64,000 nt of DNA, taken from positions 124,001 to 188,000 of the forward strand of contig JAGXHI010000061.1 in the NCBI GenBank assembly GCA_024636295.1. The letters are read 5' to 3'. The first letter of the stretch is position 1. Each line of letters opens with the position of its first letter. The position numbers were made by a program, and so were the translations under genes. Positions 1 to 10,780 of the stretch are shown here, piece after piece. The notes beneath the pieces were generated by a model that was given only the letters and a program-made list of their open reading frames with translations, searched no databases and was not told where the DNA came from. This DNA is from Desulfuromonadales bacterium. GTDB taxonomy: Bacteria; Desulfobacterota; Desulfuromonadia; Desulfuromonadales; JAGXHI01.

Positions 1-1
1 G

Positions 2-3000
2 GTTTTCGAGGGGATCGTGCGCATCCATGACGATACGGACGAACCCTTCGGCGCGGCAGCTCCGTTCAGTCATGCCGACCTGTCGGGGCCGACTGTCAGC
101 GGCGATCAGGCAACGGGCCCGACCGTCATCACCTGGAATTTGGGCGAGGTGGTCAACGCCGGAGACAACGACGATACCAATGATGACTTTGTCATCGTGT
201 ACCGGGTGCGTATTCTCAATGAGGCGCTTGCTCAGCAGGACCATATGGGGCTGATAAATAATGCCCGCCTGGAATACCTGACCGCCACCGGCGTGGCGAC
301 GCGGGCGGCCACGGACGGCATTTCGGTGCTGCAGCCGAACCTGAGCGTGTCAAAAACAGTGACGCCTGCCGGCGGCGATACGGTCATCGAGGCCGGTGAG
401 GTCATCACCTATACCATCGAAATCGCCAACCATGGGACGGCCCCCTCTTATGACACGGTGCTGGAGGATGTGCTGCCGGCGGGACTGGATGCGGGCGCCC
501 TGAACACGATGAGCATCGAGCTTGTGAATGCGGGCGCCGTGCTTCCGGTCTTTGCGCCGGCCTACAACAGTGCGACCCGTACCGCCACCTGGGATTTTGA
601 CTCCGGAGCCGCCGATGCCTATACCATCCCGGCGGGCGAGACCCTGCGCCTGACCTGCCGGATCAGTGTCGATGCCGAACTCGGGGCCGGGCTGACCCTG
701 ATGAATGCGGCTACCGCCACCCTTTATCACTCATTCGATGACGAAGCCGCGCCGATGTTTGAATCCATCAGAGGCGTGCGGGAAATTTACGGCCCCAGCA
801 ACACGGCGGTCGCCACCCTGACCACCCCGGCGCCGGGAGAGCTGACCAAGGCGACGACAAAGGATACGGCCGCCATCGGGGAACAATTCACCTATCGTAT
901 TACTGTCCCGGCCATTCCAGACGACACGGCCCTGTACGATGTTCGGATCCTCGATGATCTCACCGTCTCGGCGGCGGATCTTCGTTTCGTCCGTGTAAAA
1001 AAGGTCGCAGGCTCCGGGACGTGGAGCCCTGAGAACACCGGCGCCGATACCGATCTGGTGATCGAAGACACCTCTACCGGCATCGATATTCCGGCCGGTG
1101 AACAGGCGATCATCGAGCTCACCGTCGAGCTGCTGAATACCGCCACGAATTTACCAGGACTCCTTTTCCACAACACCGCGGATTACACCTACAACTCTTT
1201 GAACGATAACGCCGCCAGCCGAGCTACCGGTCTGCCGGGCGTCAGCGGAGATATGGTCATCGTCGGGCCCGATTCGCTTACGCTGGCGAAAACGGGTCCG
1301 GCTGAGATGCGGTCCGAAGTCCCGGGAGCTTTCAGGCTGGATGTGCACAACACCGGCACCGGGACCGCCTGGGATCTGACCATTACCGATCGCCTTCCGA
1401 ATCCCGATCAGGGAGGCATGTGCGGTACTCCCCCGGAGAATGTGACCGCGCGTATATTTGCGGCCGACGGCGTCACGCCGGTATCCGAGGCTCTGGTTGA
1501 AGGCGTCGATTTCGAGGTGAACTTCACCGGCGAACCGGATTGCACTTTCATGGTGACCATGCTTTCGGCGGACGCGGCGATTCCGGCCGATCACCGTCTC
1601 ATCGTCACCTACGAGGCAACTCTGGACGCGGATAATCCCCCCGGCGCCGCCCTGACCAATGTGGCCGCGGCGACCGAATGGTTCAGCGGTAAAACCGTAG
1701 GATCAGGCGCCACCGGAGCGATCCGGACCTATGCCGGCGTCCTGACGGACGGAACCGTGGGAGTCCTGGATGAGCAGGATGCTTACACCGTCACCACCGA
1801 AATGCCGATTCTGTCATTCGAAAAGACGGTGGTGAATGTGACCACAGGTCAAAATCCGGGCACGGATGCGCGGCCGGGCGATACCTTGCGCTATACCCTG
1901 CGCGTGACGAACGTGAGTTCAATGAAGGCGCCCGAGTTCTCCATCGTGGACGAACTGGATGCACTGAACGGACAGGCGATCTTCGCCCCGGGGACACTGA
2001 ACCTCGTCTCCACACCGGCCGGCGCGGATATCACAGCCAGCGATGCCGCGGGCGGGATCCACGGAACCGGGTTGCTCGATGTCCGCAATCTGAGCCTCGA
2101 TGCGGCAGGAGGGGGAAACGATTCAATCGTCATTGAATTCGAGGCGATCTTGGCGCCGGTCATTACCAGCGGAACGGTGGTCCTCAATCAGGCCGAGCTC
2201 TTTTCCTTCGGCGCCCCCATAGGGAACAGCGACGATCCCAACGTGAACGGGGCCGACGATCCCGACTTGAGCGGGGATGAGGATCCCACACAGACCCTGA
2301 TCACGTCGGCGCCTGTTTTCGAGGTGTGGAAGACCTCGACGATTCTCACGGGTGACTCCTCGGGCCTTATGGCCGGCGAGAGCCTGCGCTACACCCTCAT
2401 GGTCAAAAATGTCGGGAATGAAGACGCCGTGGACGTGCTCCTGCGCGACGACATCCCCGCGAATACGACCTATGTGCCCAACAGCACCATGCTGAACGGG
2501 GGCCCAGTGGCGGATCCCAGTGCCGGAATCAGTCCCCTGCAGGCCGGAATGTCCATCAACGCGCCTGAGGAAGCCACGCCCGGATACCTGCGCGCCGACA
2601 GCGGTGCGGATGCGACCAATGTGGCCACCGTGACCTTCGAAGTGGTGGTCGATCCGACCGCCATGGACGGACTGATCATCGAGAACCAGGGCTTCGCGAA
2701 GGGACGCGGGATCGGCAGCGGACCGCAACCTGAACAGCCGTCCGATGATCCCTCCACACCGATCCTTCTCGATCCGACCCGCAATGTCGTGGGTAACCTG
2801 CCGCTGCTTGCCGCCCACAAAACCGTGCTGATTCACGAGGACTTCGGCTCCCCGGGGATCGTCGATCCGGGAGACGTGCTGCGCTACACCATCCGCATCA
2901 GCAATATCGGAGCGATTCCGGCCACCGGCGTGCTCCTTACCGATCTGGTCCCTGCCAACACCACCTATGTGGCGGATTCCCTGCGTCTTAACGGCGCCGC

Positions 3001-5521
3001 GGTTGGAGCTGACGGTGGGGTGTCACCTCTCGTCGCCGGCCTGGAGGTGCATTCCCCGGACGGCGCCGGCGCCGGAATCGTATCCGCCGACGGCAGCGCC
3101 GTGATCACCTTTGAAGCGAGAGTCGACGACGGCGTGCCGACGGGCTCTATCATCAGGAACCAGGGGAGCGTAACTTCCACTGAACTGCCGCCGGAGCCGA
3201 CCGACGCCGATGGTCTGCCCTCCAATGGCCATCAGCCGACCATCATTATCGTGGGCGATGTCCAACTGCTCTCGGTGACAAAGGAAGTGCTGGTGGTCGG
3301 CGGAGGTATCGCCGAAGCCGGCGGCATGCTGGAGTACGTGATCCGGGTGACCAATATCGGCAGTCTGCCGGCCACCGACGTCGTGATTACGGACGATCTG
3401 GGTCCGCCGCTGGGGGACCAGGTGACCTATGTCGCCGAATCGGGAACCCTGAACGGCGTCACGGCCGGCGTCAGCTTCGCGGGCTCGATGCTGACCGCGG
3501 ATTATGGCGCCGTTCATGGAGATCTTTCGCCGGGAGAAAACGCCGTCGTGCGCTTCCGGGTGCGGATCGATTCGGCCCTGGAGATCGGTTCGACTATCAC
3601 CAATACCGGCATGGTTCGCTGGAGCGATCCCTCCCAGAGCGATTCCGCCAGCGTCTCCCTCGACCTGGGGGGCTCTCCCGGCAGCGCGATTCTCAACGGC
3701 AGCGTCTGGCACGATGCGAACCTGGACCGGTTATTCGACAATGGGGAGTTGCGCCTCGAAGGATGGTCGGTCGAGCTCTATCGGAATAACCAGAATGTCG
3801 CCAGGACACTCACGGATACCGGCGGCGCCTATCGGCTCAGCGGCCTGGTCCCCAACGAAGGGTCGCCTGAGCCTTATGAAATGCGCTTCCGTGCACCGGC
3901 CGCCGGGCCGAATACAGCCGCCCTGGGAGAGGCCGATTCCCCGTTCACGAACGGACCTCAGCGGATCAGCGGGATCACCGTCGCCTCGGGGGGCAACCTG
4001 CAGGACCTGAATCTTCCGATTTCGCCCAACGGCGCGGTGTACAACTCGGTCCAGCGAATACCTGTGGCCGGTGCGCGGTTGACGCTGGTGAATGCGGCAA
4101 ACGAATCGCCCCTGCCGGGTCAATGCTTCGACGATCCGGCGCAGCAGAACCAGGTCACGGCCCGGGATGGTTTCTACAAATTCGCCCTGAATTTCAGCGA
4201 CCCCTCCTGCCCGCCGGGGGCAGCCTATCTCGTCGAGGTGAGATCGCCGGCGACAGGATATCTGGCGGCGCCGTCCCGGATTATCCCACCCTCCGGCAGT
4301 GGTTCGGCGGATCCCTTCAACGTCTCCGCCTCCCTGGGTGGTACGGGGGATGCGATCCCGGCCACCACGGAGACCTGCGAGGTGACGTTTTCCGCCTCGG
4401 TGCCGGCGCTGGCCGTCGCGCCGCGCACCGACGGGACCACCTACTACCTGCATCTCCTCCTGAGCAACGGCCTCATCCCCGGAGAAAGTCAGGTCTTCAA
4501 CAACCACATCCCCATCGATCCGGAGATGGATGAAGCGGTGGCGATCACAAAGACCTCCCCGCGCATCAACGTGAGCAAGGGACAGCTGGTGCCGTACACG
4601 ATCACCGTGAACAACGTGTTCGGAGCGCCTCTTTACGATATCGGCATCGTGGATCGTTTTCCTGCCGGGTTCAAATATGTCGAAGGCTCCGCCCGCCTCG
4701 ACGGAGAATCTCGGGAACCCGCCATCCGGGGGGGTGAACTGCTCTGGGAAGGCCTGGAACTTCAGGTCAACGACAGCCGCACGCTTCAGCTTCTGCTGGC
4801 GGTTGGAGCCGGGGTCTCCGAAGGCGAGTATGTCAATTGTGCACAGGTCCTCAACACGGCAAGTGGCGGGGAGGTGTCCGGAGAAGCTGCAGCGACCGTA
4901 CGGGTTGTTCCCGACCCGACATTCGATTGCACCGACGTGATCGGCAAGGTATTCGACGACCGCAACCTCGACGGGTGGCAGGACCCGGGCGAGAAGGGAC
5001 TGTCGGGGGTTCGCGTGGTGACGGCCAGGGGACTGATCGCCGCCACCGACGAGTATGGACGTTTCCATATCACCTGCGCGATGGTTCCCGACGAGGACCG
5101 CGGCAGCAACTTTATTCTCAAGCTTGACGATCGAAGCCTTCCGACCGGATATCGCATGACCACCGAAAATCCCCGGGTGCAGCGCGCCACGCGCGGAAAG
5201 ATGCTGCGGTTCAACTTTGGCGCGACGATCCAGAAAGTGGTGGGTCTGGATATCGCTGATGGCGTTTTCGAGCCCGAATCCACGGAAATGCGCCCGCAGT
5301 GGGTGCCGAGGCTCGCTCGGCTGATTCAGGAACTGGAGAATTCACCGGCCGTGCTGCGGCTGTCGTATCTGGCCGATGTCGAAAGGGAAGGGCTGGTGCG
5401 CGAGCGACTCAAAGCGCTGAAGAAGGTGATCGTCAGCGAATGGGAGCGCCTGGAAGGCGGCCATCGGCTCGATATCGAGACGGAGGTTTTCTGGAGGCGC
5501 GGTGGACCACCGAAGCGATGA
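2..5521 (+). CDS. Giant DUF11-repeat surface protein (5' end outside window)
   Basis: The reading frame is open from the first bases, so the gene starts left of the window; about 1839 residues are visible. DUF11-type beta-sandwich repeats recur, each opening with a strand like LSVSKTV or FEVWKTS and carrying a D-x-LP turn such as DVLPAGL. Counted from the GTG at 17, they start near residues 109, 275, 421, 598, 767, 930, 1084 and 1507. Two SdrD-B/Cna-B-like modules (NGSVWHDANLDRLFDNGE near 1225, GKVFDDRNLDGWQDPGE near 1641) are interspersed. The last 90 or so residues (VFEPESTEMRPQWVPR onward) look like a degenerate OmpA-like fold. These features fit a long exported stalk or adhesin. The next gene, 68 bp downstream, encodes an OmpA/barrel protein, and TPR and TolQR genes follow. 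The signal peptide cannot be seen. Family assignment is firm; an adhesin role is inference. Confidence 0.85.
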   Translation, partial: VFEGIVRIHDDTDEPFGAAAPFSHADLSGPTVSGDQATGPTVITWNLGEVVNAGDNDDTNDDFVIVYRVRILNEALAQQDHMGLINNARLEYLTATGVATRAATDGISVLQPNLSVSKTVTPAGGDTVIEAGEVITYTIEIANHGTAPSYDTVLEDVLPAGLDAGALNTMSIELVNAGAVLPVFAPAYNSATRTATWDFDSGAADAYTIPAGETLRLTCRISVDAELGAGLTLMNAATATLYHSFDDEAAPMFESIRGVREIYGPSNTAVATLTTPAPGELTKATTKDTAAIGEQFTYRITVPAIPDDTALYDVRILDDLTVSAADLRFVRVKKVAGSGTWSPENTGADTDLVIEDTSTGIDIPAGEQAIIELTVELLNTATNLPGLLFHNTADYTYNSLNDNAASRATGLPGVSGDMVIVGPDSLTLAKTGPAEMRSEVPGAFRLDVHNTGTGTAWDLTITDRLPNPDQGGMCGTPPENVTARIFAADGVTPVSEALVEGVDFEVNFTGEPDCTFMVTMLSADAAIPADHRLIVTYEATLDADNPPGAALTNVAAATEWFSGKTVGSGATGAIRTYAGVLTDGTVGVLDEQDAYTVTTEMPILSFEKTVVNVTTGQNPGTDARPGDTLRYTLRVTNVSSMKAPEFSIVDELDALNGQAIFAPGTLNLVSTPAGADITASDAAGGIHGTGLLDVRNLSLDAAGGGNDSIVIEFEAILAPVITSGTVVLNQAELFSFGAPIGNSDDPNVNGADDPDLSGDEDPTQTLITSAPVFEVWKTSTILTGDSSGLMAGESLRYTLMVKNVGNEDAVDVLLRDDIPANTTYVPNSTMLNGGPVADPSAGISPLQAGMSINAPEEATPGYLRADSGADATNVATVTFEVVVDPTAMDGLIIENQGFAKGRGIGSGPQPEQPSDDPSTPILLDPTRNVVGNLPLLAAHKTVLIHEDFGSPGIVDPGDVLRYTIRISNIGAIPATGVLLTDLVPANTTYVADSLRLNGAAVGADGGVSPLVAGLEVHSPDGAGAGIVSADGSAVITFEARVDDGVPTGSIIRNQGSVTSTELPPEPTDADGLPSNGHQPTIIIVGDVQLLSVTKEVLVVGGGIAEAGGMLEYVIRVTNIGSLPATDVVITDDLGPPLGDQVTYVAESGTLNGVTAGVSFAGSMLTADYGAVHGDLSPGENAVVRFRVRIDSALEIGSTITNTGMVRWSDPSQSDSASVSLDLGGSPGSAILNGSVWHDANLDRLFDNGELRLEGWSVELYRNNQNVARTLTDTGGAYRLSGLVPNEGSPEPYEMRFRAPAAGPNTAALGEADSPFTNGPQRISGITVASGGNLQDLNLPISPNGAVYNSVQRIPVAGARLTLVNAANESPLPGQCFDDPAQQNQVTARDGFYKFALNFSDPSCPPGAAYLVEVRSPATGYLAAPSRIIPPSGSGSADPFNVSASLGGTGDAIPATTETCEVTFSASVPALAVAPRTDGTTYYLHLLLSNGLIPGESQVFNNHIPIDPEMDEAVAITKTSPRINVSKGQLVPYTITVNNVFGAPLYDIGIVDRFPAGFKYVEGSARLDGESREPAIRGGELLWEGLELQVNDSRTLQLLLAVGAGVSEGEYVNCAQVLNTASGGEVSGEAAATVRVVPDPTFDCTDVIGKVFDDRNLDGWQDPGEKGLSGVRVVTARGLIAATDEYGRFHITCAMVPDEDRGSNFILKLDDRSLPTGYRMTTENPRVQRATRGKMLRFNFGATIQKVVGLDIADGVFEPESTEMRPQWVPRLARLIQELENSPAVLRLSYLADVEREGLVRERLKALKKVIVSEWERLEGGHRLDIETEVFWRRGGPPKR

Positions 5522-5589
5522 AAAGCGTTGCGTGAGACAGATTTCTTGAAGACCGAGATGCCCACCATCCTCTTTGGATCTGGAATTAA

Positions 5590-8500
5590 ATGCTGAAGCG
5601 CAGTTTTGCAATCACATCATTTTTATTCATTTTCCTGTCCGGGGGAGGAACAGCTGTCGAAGCCAGTCCCGATGCGGAGGTGAGGGAGACGCCCGCGCGC
5701 GGGGAGTCGGCCGAAAGGCACCTGTCGACCGATCAGGATTTCACCTCCTGGGTTCTCGATCCTTCCATTTTCGAGGAGGACCAGGGGGATCGTACCGAAA
5801 TCCGGCAGGTGGTTGAACCGGATGTGCGGACGGTCAAGCTGGAAAATGTGGTTCCGCCCATCCGGTTCCGCGAGGGGGAGGCGGAAATACCCGAGGACTA
5901 TATCGGGATTCTGCGCGATGTCCTCGATGGCATGCGCGATCGCGCCAATGTGCGACTTCACTTTGTCGGACATGCCGATTCAAAACCCCTGAGCCACGCC
6001 CTCGAAGAGATATATGGCGACAATGTCGGTCTGTCGCGGGAGCGGGCGGGCGCCACGGCCGAATATTTCCAGAGCGCGCTCAACCTCCCTCCCGAAGCGA
6101 TCTCCTATGAAGGGCTGGGAGACAGCCAGCCGATCGCCGGCAATGCAACGGAGGAGGGTCGTATTCTCAACCGCCGGGTGGAGGTGCAGGTCTGGTACGA
6201 TGAGATCGGCGAAAAAATGGTTGAGCAGGAGGTGATCGTTCCCCGCGAAGTCAACCGCATCAAGATCTGCCGAACGGAAACGGTCTGCAAACTGCGGTAC
6301 AAGGATGCCCACTCCCACCGGGCGCGGGTAAAGAATCTGACCGCTCCCCTGCAGTACGACCGGGGGATGGTGAACGTGTCGGATGAATTCCTGCGGCAGG
6401 TCGGTCAGGCCCTGACCAATCTCCGGGGCAAGGAGAATCTGACCGTTAAATTCATCGGCTATTCCGATGACGCCTCTTTGACAGGTCGGGACAAGCGCAT
6501 ATACGGCAACCCGGCAGGACTTTCGAAAGCGGTGGCCCGTCGCGTCGCCCTGGCTGTGCAGGAATCCCTTGGCCTCTCCAATGCCGTCATCGAAAGCGAG
6601 GGAAGGGGATCGACACGGCCGGTCGCCTCCAATATGACACAGCAGGGGCGTGCGCTGAACCGGCGCGTCGAAGTGGAGTTCTGGCATGACGATCCGCTGC
6701 AAGAGCTGCCCGATGAGCCGCAGATCTGCCCCGAGGCCGCCGGGACCGAAACGGTGACCCGTGTCTATGAATCGCCATCGGGCGGTATCGATCCGATCCT
6801 CATGGCAAATGGAAAACCTGTCATCCCCATCGGCGCCGCCGAAAGTCTTCGCCGGATCATGGATGAAGTCAGAGATAAGACCAATGTTCGCCTCCGGTTC
6901 GTGGGCTTTACCCGCAATGAACGTCTGGATCGACGAACCGCCGCCATCTATGGGGATGATATCGGCCTGTCCACGGCTCGGGCCGGCCGGGCAATGGAGG
7001 CGGTCGCCGAAAGGATGGGGCTGATGGAGCATCAGTCGGAGTTCGAAGGGCGTGGCTATGTCCAGTCCGATGACGTGGTCAATGACGGCTTCCTTGAATC
7101 GGATGTCTCCCGGGTCCAGGTGCAGGTGGTCTATGACGAGCTGATGGTTCTTGATGATTACGAGGGGGTGGAAATCACCCGGTTGAACCGGGAAGTGAGT
7201 ACCGCCAATCCCTTCGGACTGAATCTCATGCGTATTACGGTCGACGGGAAGCCGATTGAAGATCCGGGCAAGAGCGTTCCGGACGTGCAGCGCTGCACCG
7301 ATGTGGCCCTGGATAAGGTGCAGATCCGGTTCAAGCACGACAGCCTGGAAATGGAACCGCGGCTGAACATAACCGCCTGGCCGCGCAGCATCCGGTATCA
7401 GGACGTGGAGGGTACGGAATTCGCCGAGAACCTGGTTCGCTTTCGGCTGTATACAAACTATCGCAGCTTCATCCAGCGGGCGGAGGTCAGGATTTTCGAG
7501 GAGGAGCAGTCGGTTCGGGATGTGCCGTTTGCGGTGGTGTCCATGGAGGATGACGGCAGGGCGCAGTGGCGGCCGAACTTCGATTCCTATTCCGCGCCCG
7601 GCCGCCGATTGAAATACCTTGTCAGGGTCTACGATCAGGCCGGGCGCTTCGACGAGACGGAAACCCAGCTGCTGTGGGTGGTCGATCGGCTCGATCCGTC
7701 CATTGCGGCGGCGAATCCCGGTGAGGAACTGCTGGCCGGCTACGGCGAGAGCCGGATCGCCGGCAGGAATATTCCACTTCGCGGCGGCTCGGTGCAGGCG
7801 CACGGAACGGCGATACCCAAAGGTTATGGCGTGTGGCTTGCCGGCTATCCGGCGCCGGTGGACGACCAGGGTCGCTTCATCGCCGAGGAAATCCTCCCGC
7901 AAGGCACGCACACCGTCGAGGTTGCCGTACTTGATCCGGCGGGCAACGGCGAGCTGTTCCTGCGCGATCTGGCGCTGAAGAAGAGTGACTGGTTCACCGT
8001 GGGGATCGCCGATCTGACCCTTTCCGCCACCGAAACCGACGGTCCGGCGCGCCTCCTCGCCCCGGACAAGCCGCAATACCGCGACGATACGGATATCCAG
8101 GGCCGCCTGGCGTTCTATACGAAAGGCAAGTTCGGCGAGGGCTGGGGACTGACGGCCAGCGCGGATACGCGCGAAGGCCCCCTGGAGGATATCTTCACCA
8201 ACTTCATGGACAAATCGCCCGAGGCCCTGTTCCGGCGGATCGAACCGGAAGACCATTTTCCGACCTACGGCGATGACGGCATCGTCCTGGAAGATGCGCC
8301 GACCTCGGGCAAGTTCTACCTCCGACTGGAGAAGGAGGAGAACTTCGGACTCTGGGGCAACTTCCGGATCGGATATGTGGACAACTACCTGGCCCACGTG
8401 GACCGCGGGCTGTACGGCGCCAACCTGCACTATCAGTCACCTGCCGCCACCGCTTTCGGTGAGCAGCGTTTTCTGGCCGACGGTTTCGTTGCGGATCCCG

Positions 8501-10671
8501 GAACGGTGCCGGGACGGGATGATTTAAGGGGCACCGGCGGCTCCCTTTATTTCCTGCAGCGCCAGGATATCCTCCAGGGTTCCGAGCGGGTGCGCATCGA
8601 GATACGCGACAAGGATTCGGGCCTCGTTCTGGGCGTGAAGAATCTGGTTCCATTTCTCGATTACGACATTGATTACCTTCAGGGGCGCATCCTTCTGTCG
8701 CAACCTCTGAATGCGACGGCCGACGACAATCTGCTGGTGCGCAGCGATTCGATCAGTGGGCATCCTGCTTTCCTGGTGGTCCGTTACGAATTCACGCCTG
8801 GATTTGACGAGCCGGACACACTGGCGACCGGAGGACGGTTTCATTACTGGTTCAACGATCACCTCAAAGTCGGTGTGACCGGAAGCCGCAGCAAGGAAGA
8901 GGGCGTCGAAGACAGCCTTTACGGGGCCGATGTGACCCTCCGCAAATCGGCCGAGTCCTGGATAAGGCTCGAGACGGGCCGCAGCGAGGGTCCCGGACCG
9001 CTCGAAACGACCTCCATCGACGGTGGTTTCAATTTCGGCGCACGTGATCCACTTGACGGCAGCGAAGGCGAGGCCTGGGCATATCGGGCAGACGCAAGTA
9101 TCGGCCTGGGAGATTTCCGTGATAACGGGCGAGGTCGGATCACCTTTTATTTTCAGGAACTCGATCGAGGCTATTCGGCGCCTGGCCTGTTCACCGACAG
9201 GGAAACAATCCAGTACGGCGGCACGGTCGAGGCGCCATTCTCCGACAAGGTGAACATGCAGATCAAGGCCGACAAGCTGGTTCAGCGGGACGGCCTTGAA
9301 ACGGAGGCCGGCGAGTTGAACCTCGATTATCATCGGAGCGAGAACTGGACCTTGAGCTCGGGGGTGCGCCACGATAGCCGCAAGGACAACTCCAGCGTGG
9401 TCCCCCTGACGCAGGAAGAGGGGGACCGGACCGATATGGTGATTCGGCTGCTCTATGATTCCCGCGCGCGGTGGAGTGCTTACGGTTTTGCGCAGGAATC
9501 CTTGCAGAAAAGCGGAAATCGTGAGGAAAACGCCCGGATCGGGACCGGCGGCAGTTACAGGCTATCCGATCGATTCAAAATGACTGGTGAAGTCTCCGAG
9601 GGAGATCTCGGTGCCGCCGGTCGGCTCGGAACGGAGTATCTCTATTCGGACCGGACCACTCTCTATCTCAATTACGCCCTTGAGAATGAACGGTCGGACA
9701 ACGGCCTGCGCGCCAGGAAGGGCAACCTGGCATCCGGGTTTCGAACCCGCTATTCCGACAGCGCGAGCATCTACCTTGAAGAGCGGTATACCCATGGCGA
9801 AATTCCCACGGGATTGGTGCATTCCACCGGAGTGGAACTCGCGCCCTTCGATCGACTCAATCTTTCGGCGAATCTTGATTTCGGTACGCTGAAGGATCCC
9901 CGCACCGGCGCCGAACTGGAGCGGAGGGCGGCGGGCGTCAGCGCCGGATACGGATTCGACAGGCTGAAGATCTCCAGTGCCCTGGAATATCGGTGGGATG
10001 AAACGGAGCAGCCGGATACCGGCACGAACGATCGCACCACCTGGTTGCTTAAAAACGGCCTCAGGTATCAGTTGTCCCCGGACTGGCGGCTCATCGGAAA
10101 ATTCGACTACGCCTACAGTGAGAGTTCGCAAGGACAGTTTTATGACGGCAATTTTACGGAAGCGGTCCTTGGCTATGCGTTTCGCCCCGTTCATCACGAT
10201 CGGCTGAACGCCCTGCTCAAGTACACCTATTTCTACAATCTCCCGGCGGCCGATCAGCTCTCCGCCGCCGGAACCGTGGCGAACACCATTCAGCGCAGCC
10301 ACATCGGGGCCCTGGATGTCATGTACGACCTCACCTCCCGTTGGACCGTAGGGGCAAAGTACGCCTACCGCCATGGCGAGGTGAGCCAGGACCGGGTGGA
10401 GCGGGAGTTCTTCGCCAGCCGGGCCCACCTGATAGTACTGCGTGCGGACTGGCATTTCCTCCACCGCTGGGACGCCCTGGTCGAGGCGCGCCTCCTCGAC
10501 CTGCCGGATGGCCAGGACCGTCTCGGCGGTGGGTTGCTCGGCGTCTACCGGCATTTCGGCAATCACCTCAAGGCGGGAGTCGGCTACAACTTCAGCAGCT
10601 TTTCGGATGACCTGACCGACCTGGATTACGACCACCGGGGACTGTTCATCAATCTGATCGGGAAGATGTAA
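5590..10671 (+). CDS. Triple OmpA-like domain protein with predicted C-terminal outer-membrane barrel
   Basis: This protein has 1693 residues and an N-terminal signal peptide (MLKRSFAITSFLFIFLSGGG). Three OmpA-like domains follow in tandem, at about 88-208, 250-368 and 399-516. Each carries the LS-x-x-R-A type helix motif (NVGLSRERA, NPAGLSKAVARR, DIGLSTARAGR) and an unusual shared insert ending in IYG(D/N). Domains 1 and 2 keep the LNRRVEV signature; domain 3 has degenerated there. Residues about 560-810 look like Ig/carboxypeptidase-regulatory beta modules. From about 820 to the end the sequence alternates polar and aromatic residues in many antiparallel-type strands, which suits a large outer-membrane barrel. 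OmpA-like domains normally bind peptidoglycan. The likely role is an outer-membrane platform or exporter for the giant DUF11 protein upstream (inference). The ribosome-binding site is weak, so translation may depend on the upstream gene. Confidence 0.82.
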   Translation: MLKRSFAITSFLFIFLSGGGTAVEASPDAEVRETPARGESAERHLSTDQDFTSWVLDPSIFEEDQGDRTEIRQVVEPDVRTVKLENVVPPIRFREGEAEIPEDYIGILRDVLDGMRDRANVRLHFVGHADSKPLSHALEEIYGDNVGLSRERAGATAEYFQSALNLPPEAISYEGLGDSQPIAGNATEEGRILNRRVEVQVWYDEIGEKMVEQEVIVPREVNRIKICRTETVCKLRYKDAHSHRARVKNLTAPLQYDRGMVNVSDEFLRQVGQALTNLRGKENLTVKFIGYSDDASLTGRDKRIYGNPAGLSKAVARRVALAVQESLGLSNAVIESEGRGSTRPVASNMTQQGRALNRRVEVEFWHDDPLQELPDEPQICPEAAGTETVTRVYESPSGGIDPILMANGKPVIPIGAAESLRRIMDEVRDKTNVRLRFVGFTRNERLDRRTAAIYGDDIGLSTARAGRAMEAVAERMGLMEHQSEFEGRGYVQSDDVVNDGFLESDVSRVQVQVVYDELMVLDDYEGVEITRLNREVSTANPFGLNLMRITVDGKPIEDPGKSVPDVQRCTDVALDKVQIRFKHDSLEMEPRLNITAWPRSIRYQDVEGTEFAENLVRFRLYTNYRSFIQRAEVRIFEEEQSVRDVPFAVVSMEDDGRAQWRPNFDSYSAPGRRLKYLVRVYDQAGRFDETETQLLWVVDRLDPSIAAANPGEELLAGYGESRIAGRNIPLRGGSVQAHGTAIPKGYGVWLAGYPAPVDDQGRFIAEEILPQGTHTVEVAVLDPAGNGELFLRDLALKKSDWFTVGIADLTLSATETDGPARLLAPDKPQYRDDTDIQGRLAFYTKGKFGEGWGLTASADTREGPLEDIFTNFMDKSPEALFRRIEPEDHFPTYGDDGIVLEDAPTSGKFYLRLEKEENFGLWGNFRIGYVDNYLAHVDRGLYGANLHYQSPAATAFGEQRFLADGFVADPGTVPGRDDLRGTGGSLYFLQRQDILQGSERVRIEIRDKDSGLVLGVKNLVPFLDYDIDYLQGRILLSQPLNATADDNLLVRSDSISGHPAFLVVRYEFTPGFDEPDTLATGGRFHYWFNDHLKVGVTGSRSKEEGVEDSLYGADVTLRKSAESWIRLETGRSEGPGPLETTSIDGGFNFGARDPLDGSEGEAWAYRADASIGLGDFRDNGRGRITFYFQELDRGYSAPGLFTDRETIQYGGTVEAPFSDKVNMQIKADKLVQRDGLETEAGELNLDYHRSENWTLSSGVRHDSRKDNSSVVPLTQEEGDRTDMVIRLLYDSRARWSAYGFAQESLQKSGNREENARIGTGGSYRLSDRFKMTGEVSEGDLGAAGRLGTEYLYSDRTTLYLNYALENERSDNGLRARKGNLASGFRTRYSDSASIYLEERYTHGEIPTGLVHSTGVELAPFDRLNLSANLDFGTLKDPRTGAELERRAAGVSAGYGFDRLKISSALEYRWDETEQPDTGTNDRTTWLLKNGLRYQLSPDWRLIGKFDYAYSESSQGQFYDGNFTEAVLGYAFRPVHHDRLNALLKYTYFYNLPAADQLSAAGTVANTIQRSHIGALDVMYDLTSRWTVGAKYAYRHGEVSQDRVEREFFASRAHLIVLRADWHFLHRWDALVEARLLDLPDGQDRLGGGLLGVYRHFGNHLKAGVGYNFSSFSDDLTDLDYDHRGLFINLIGKM

Positions 10672-10780
10672 GTCAAAAACAAATTGAACACGGATAAGAG
10701 CGGATAAATACAGATGGAAAACCAAGATAAGGATCTTGAATTGAAGATTTCAATGTCCACAACAATTTCAGGTGAAAACT

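Noticed and set aside
5980..8430. An 816-codon minus-strand frame opposite the OmpA/barrel gene
   Set aside because: It is a high-GC antisense shadow. The plus frame has clear OmpA domains and the minus translation has no recognisable family.
10680..10730. GGATAA direct repeats between the OmpA/barrel gene and the next gene
   Set aside because: Only two or three short imperfect copies with no structure, so too weak to call a repeat element.
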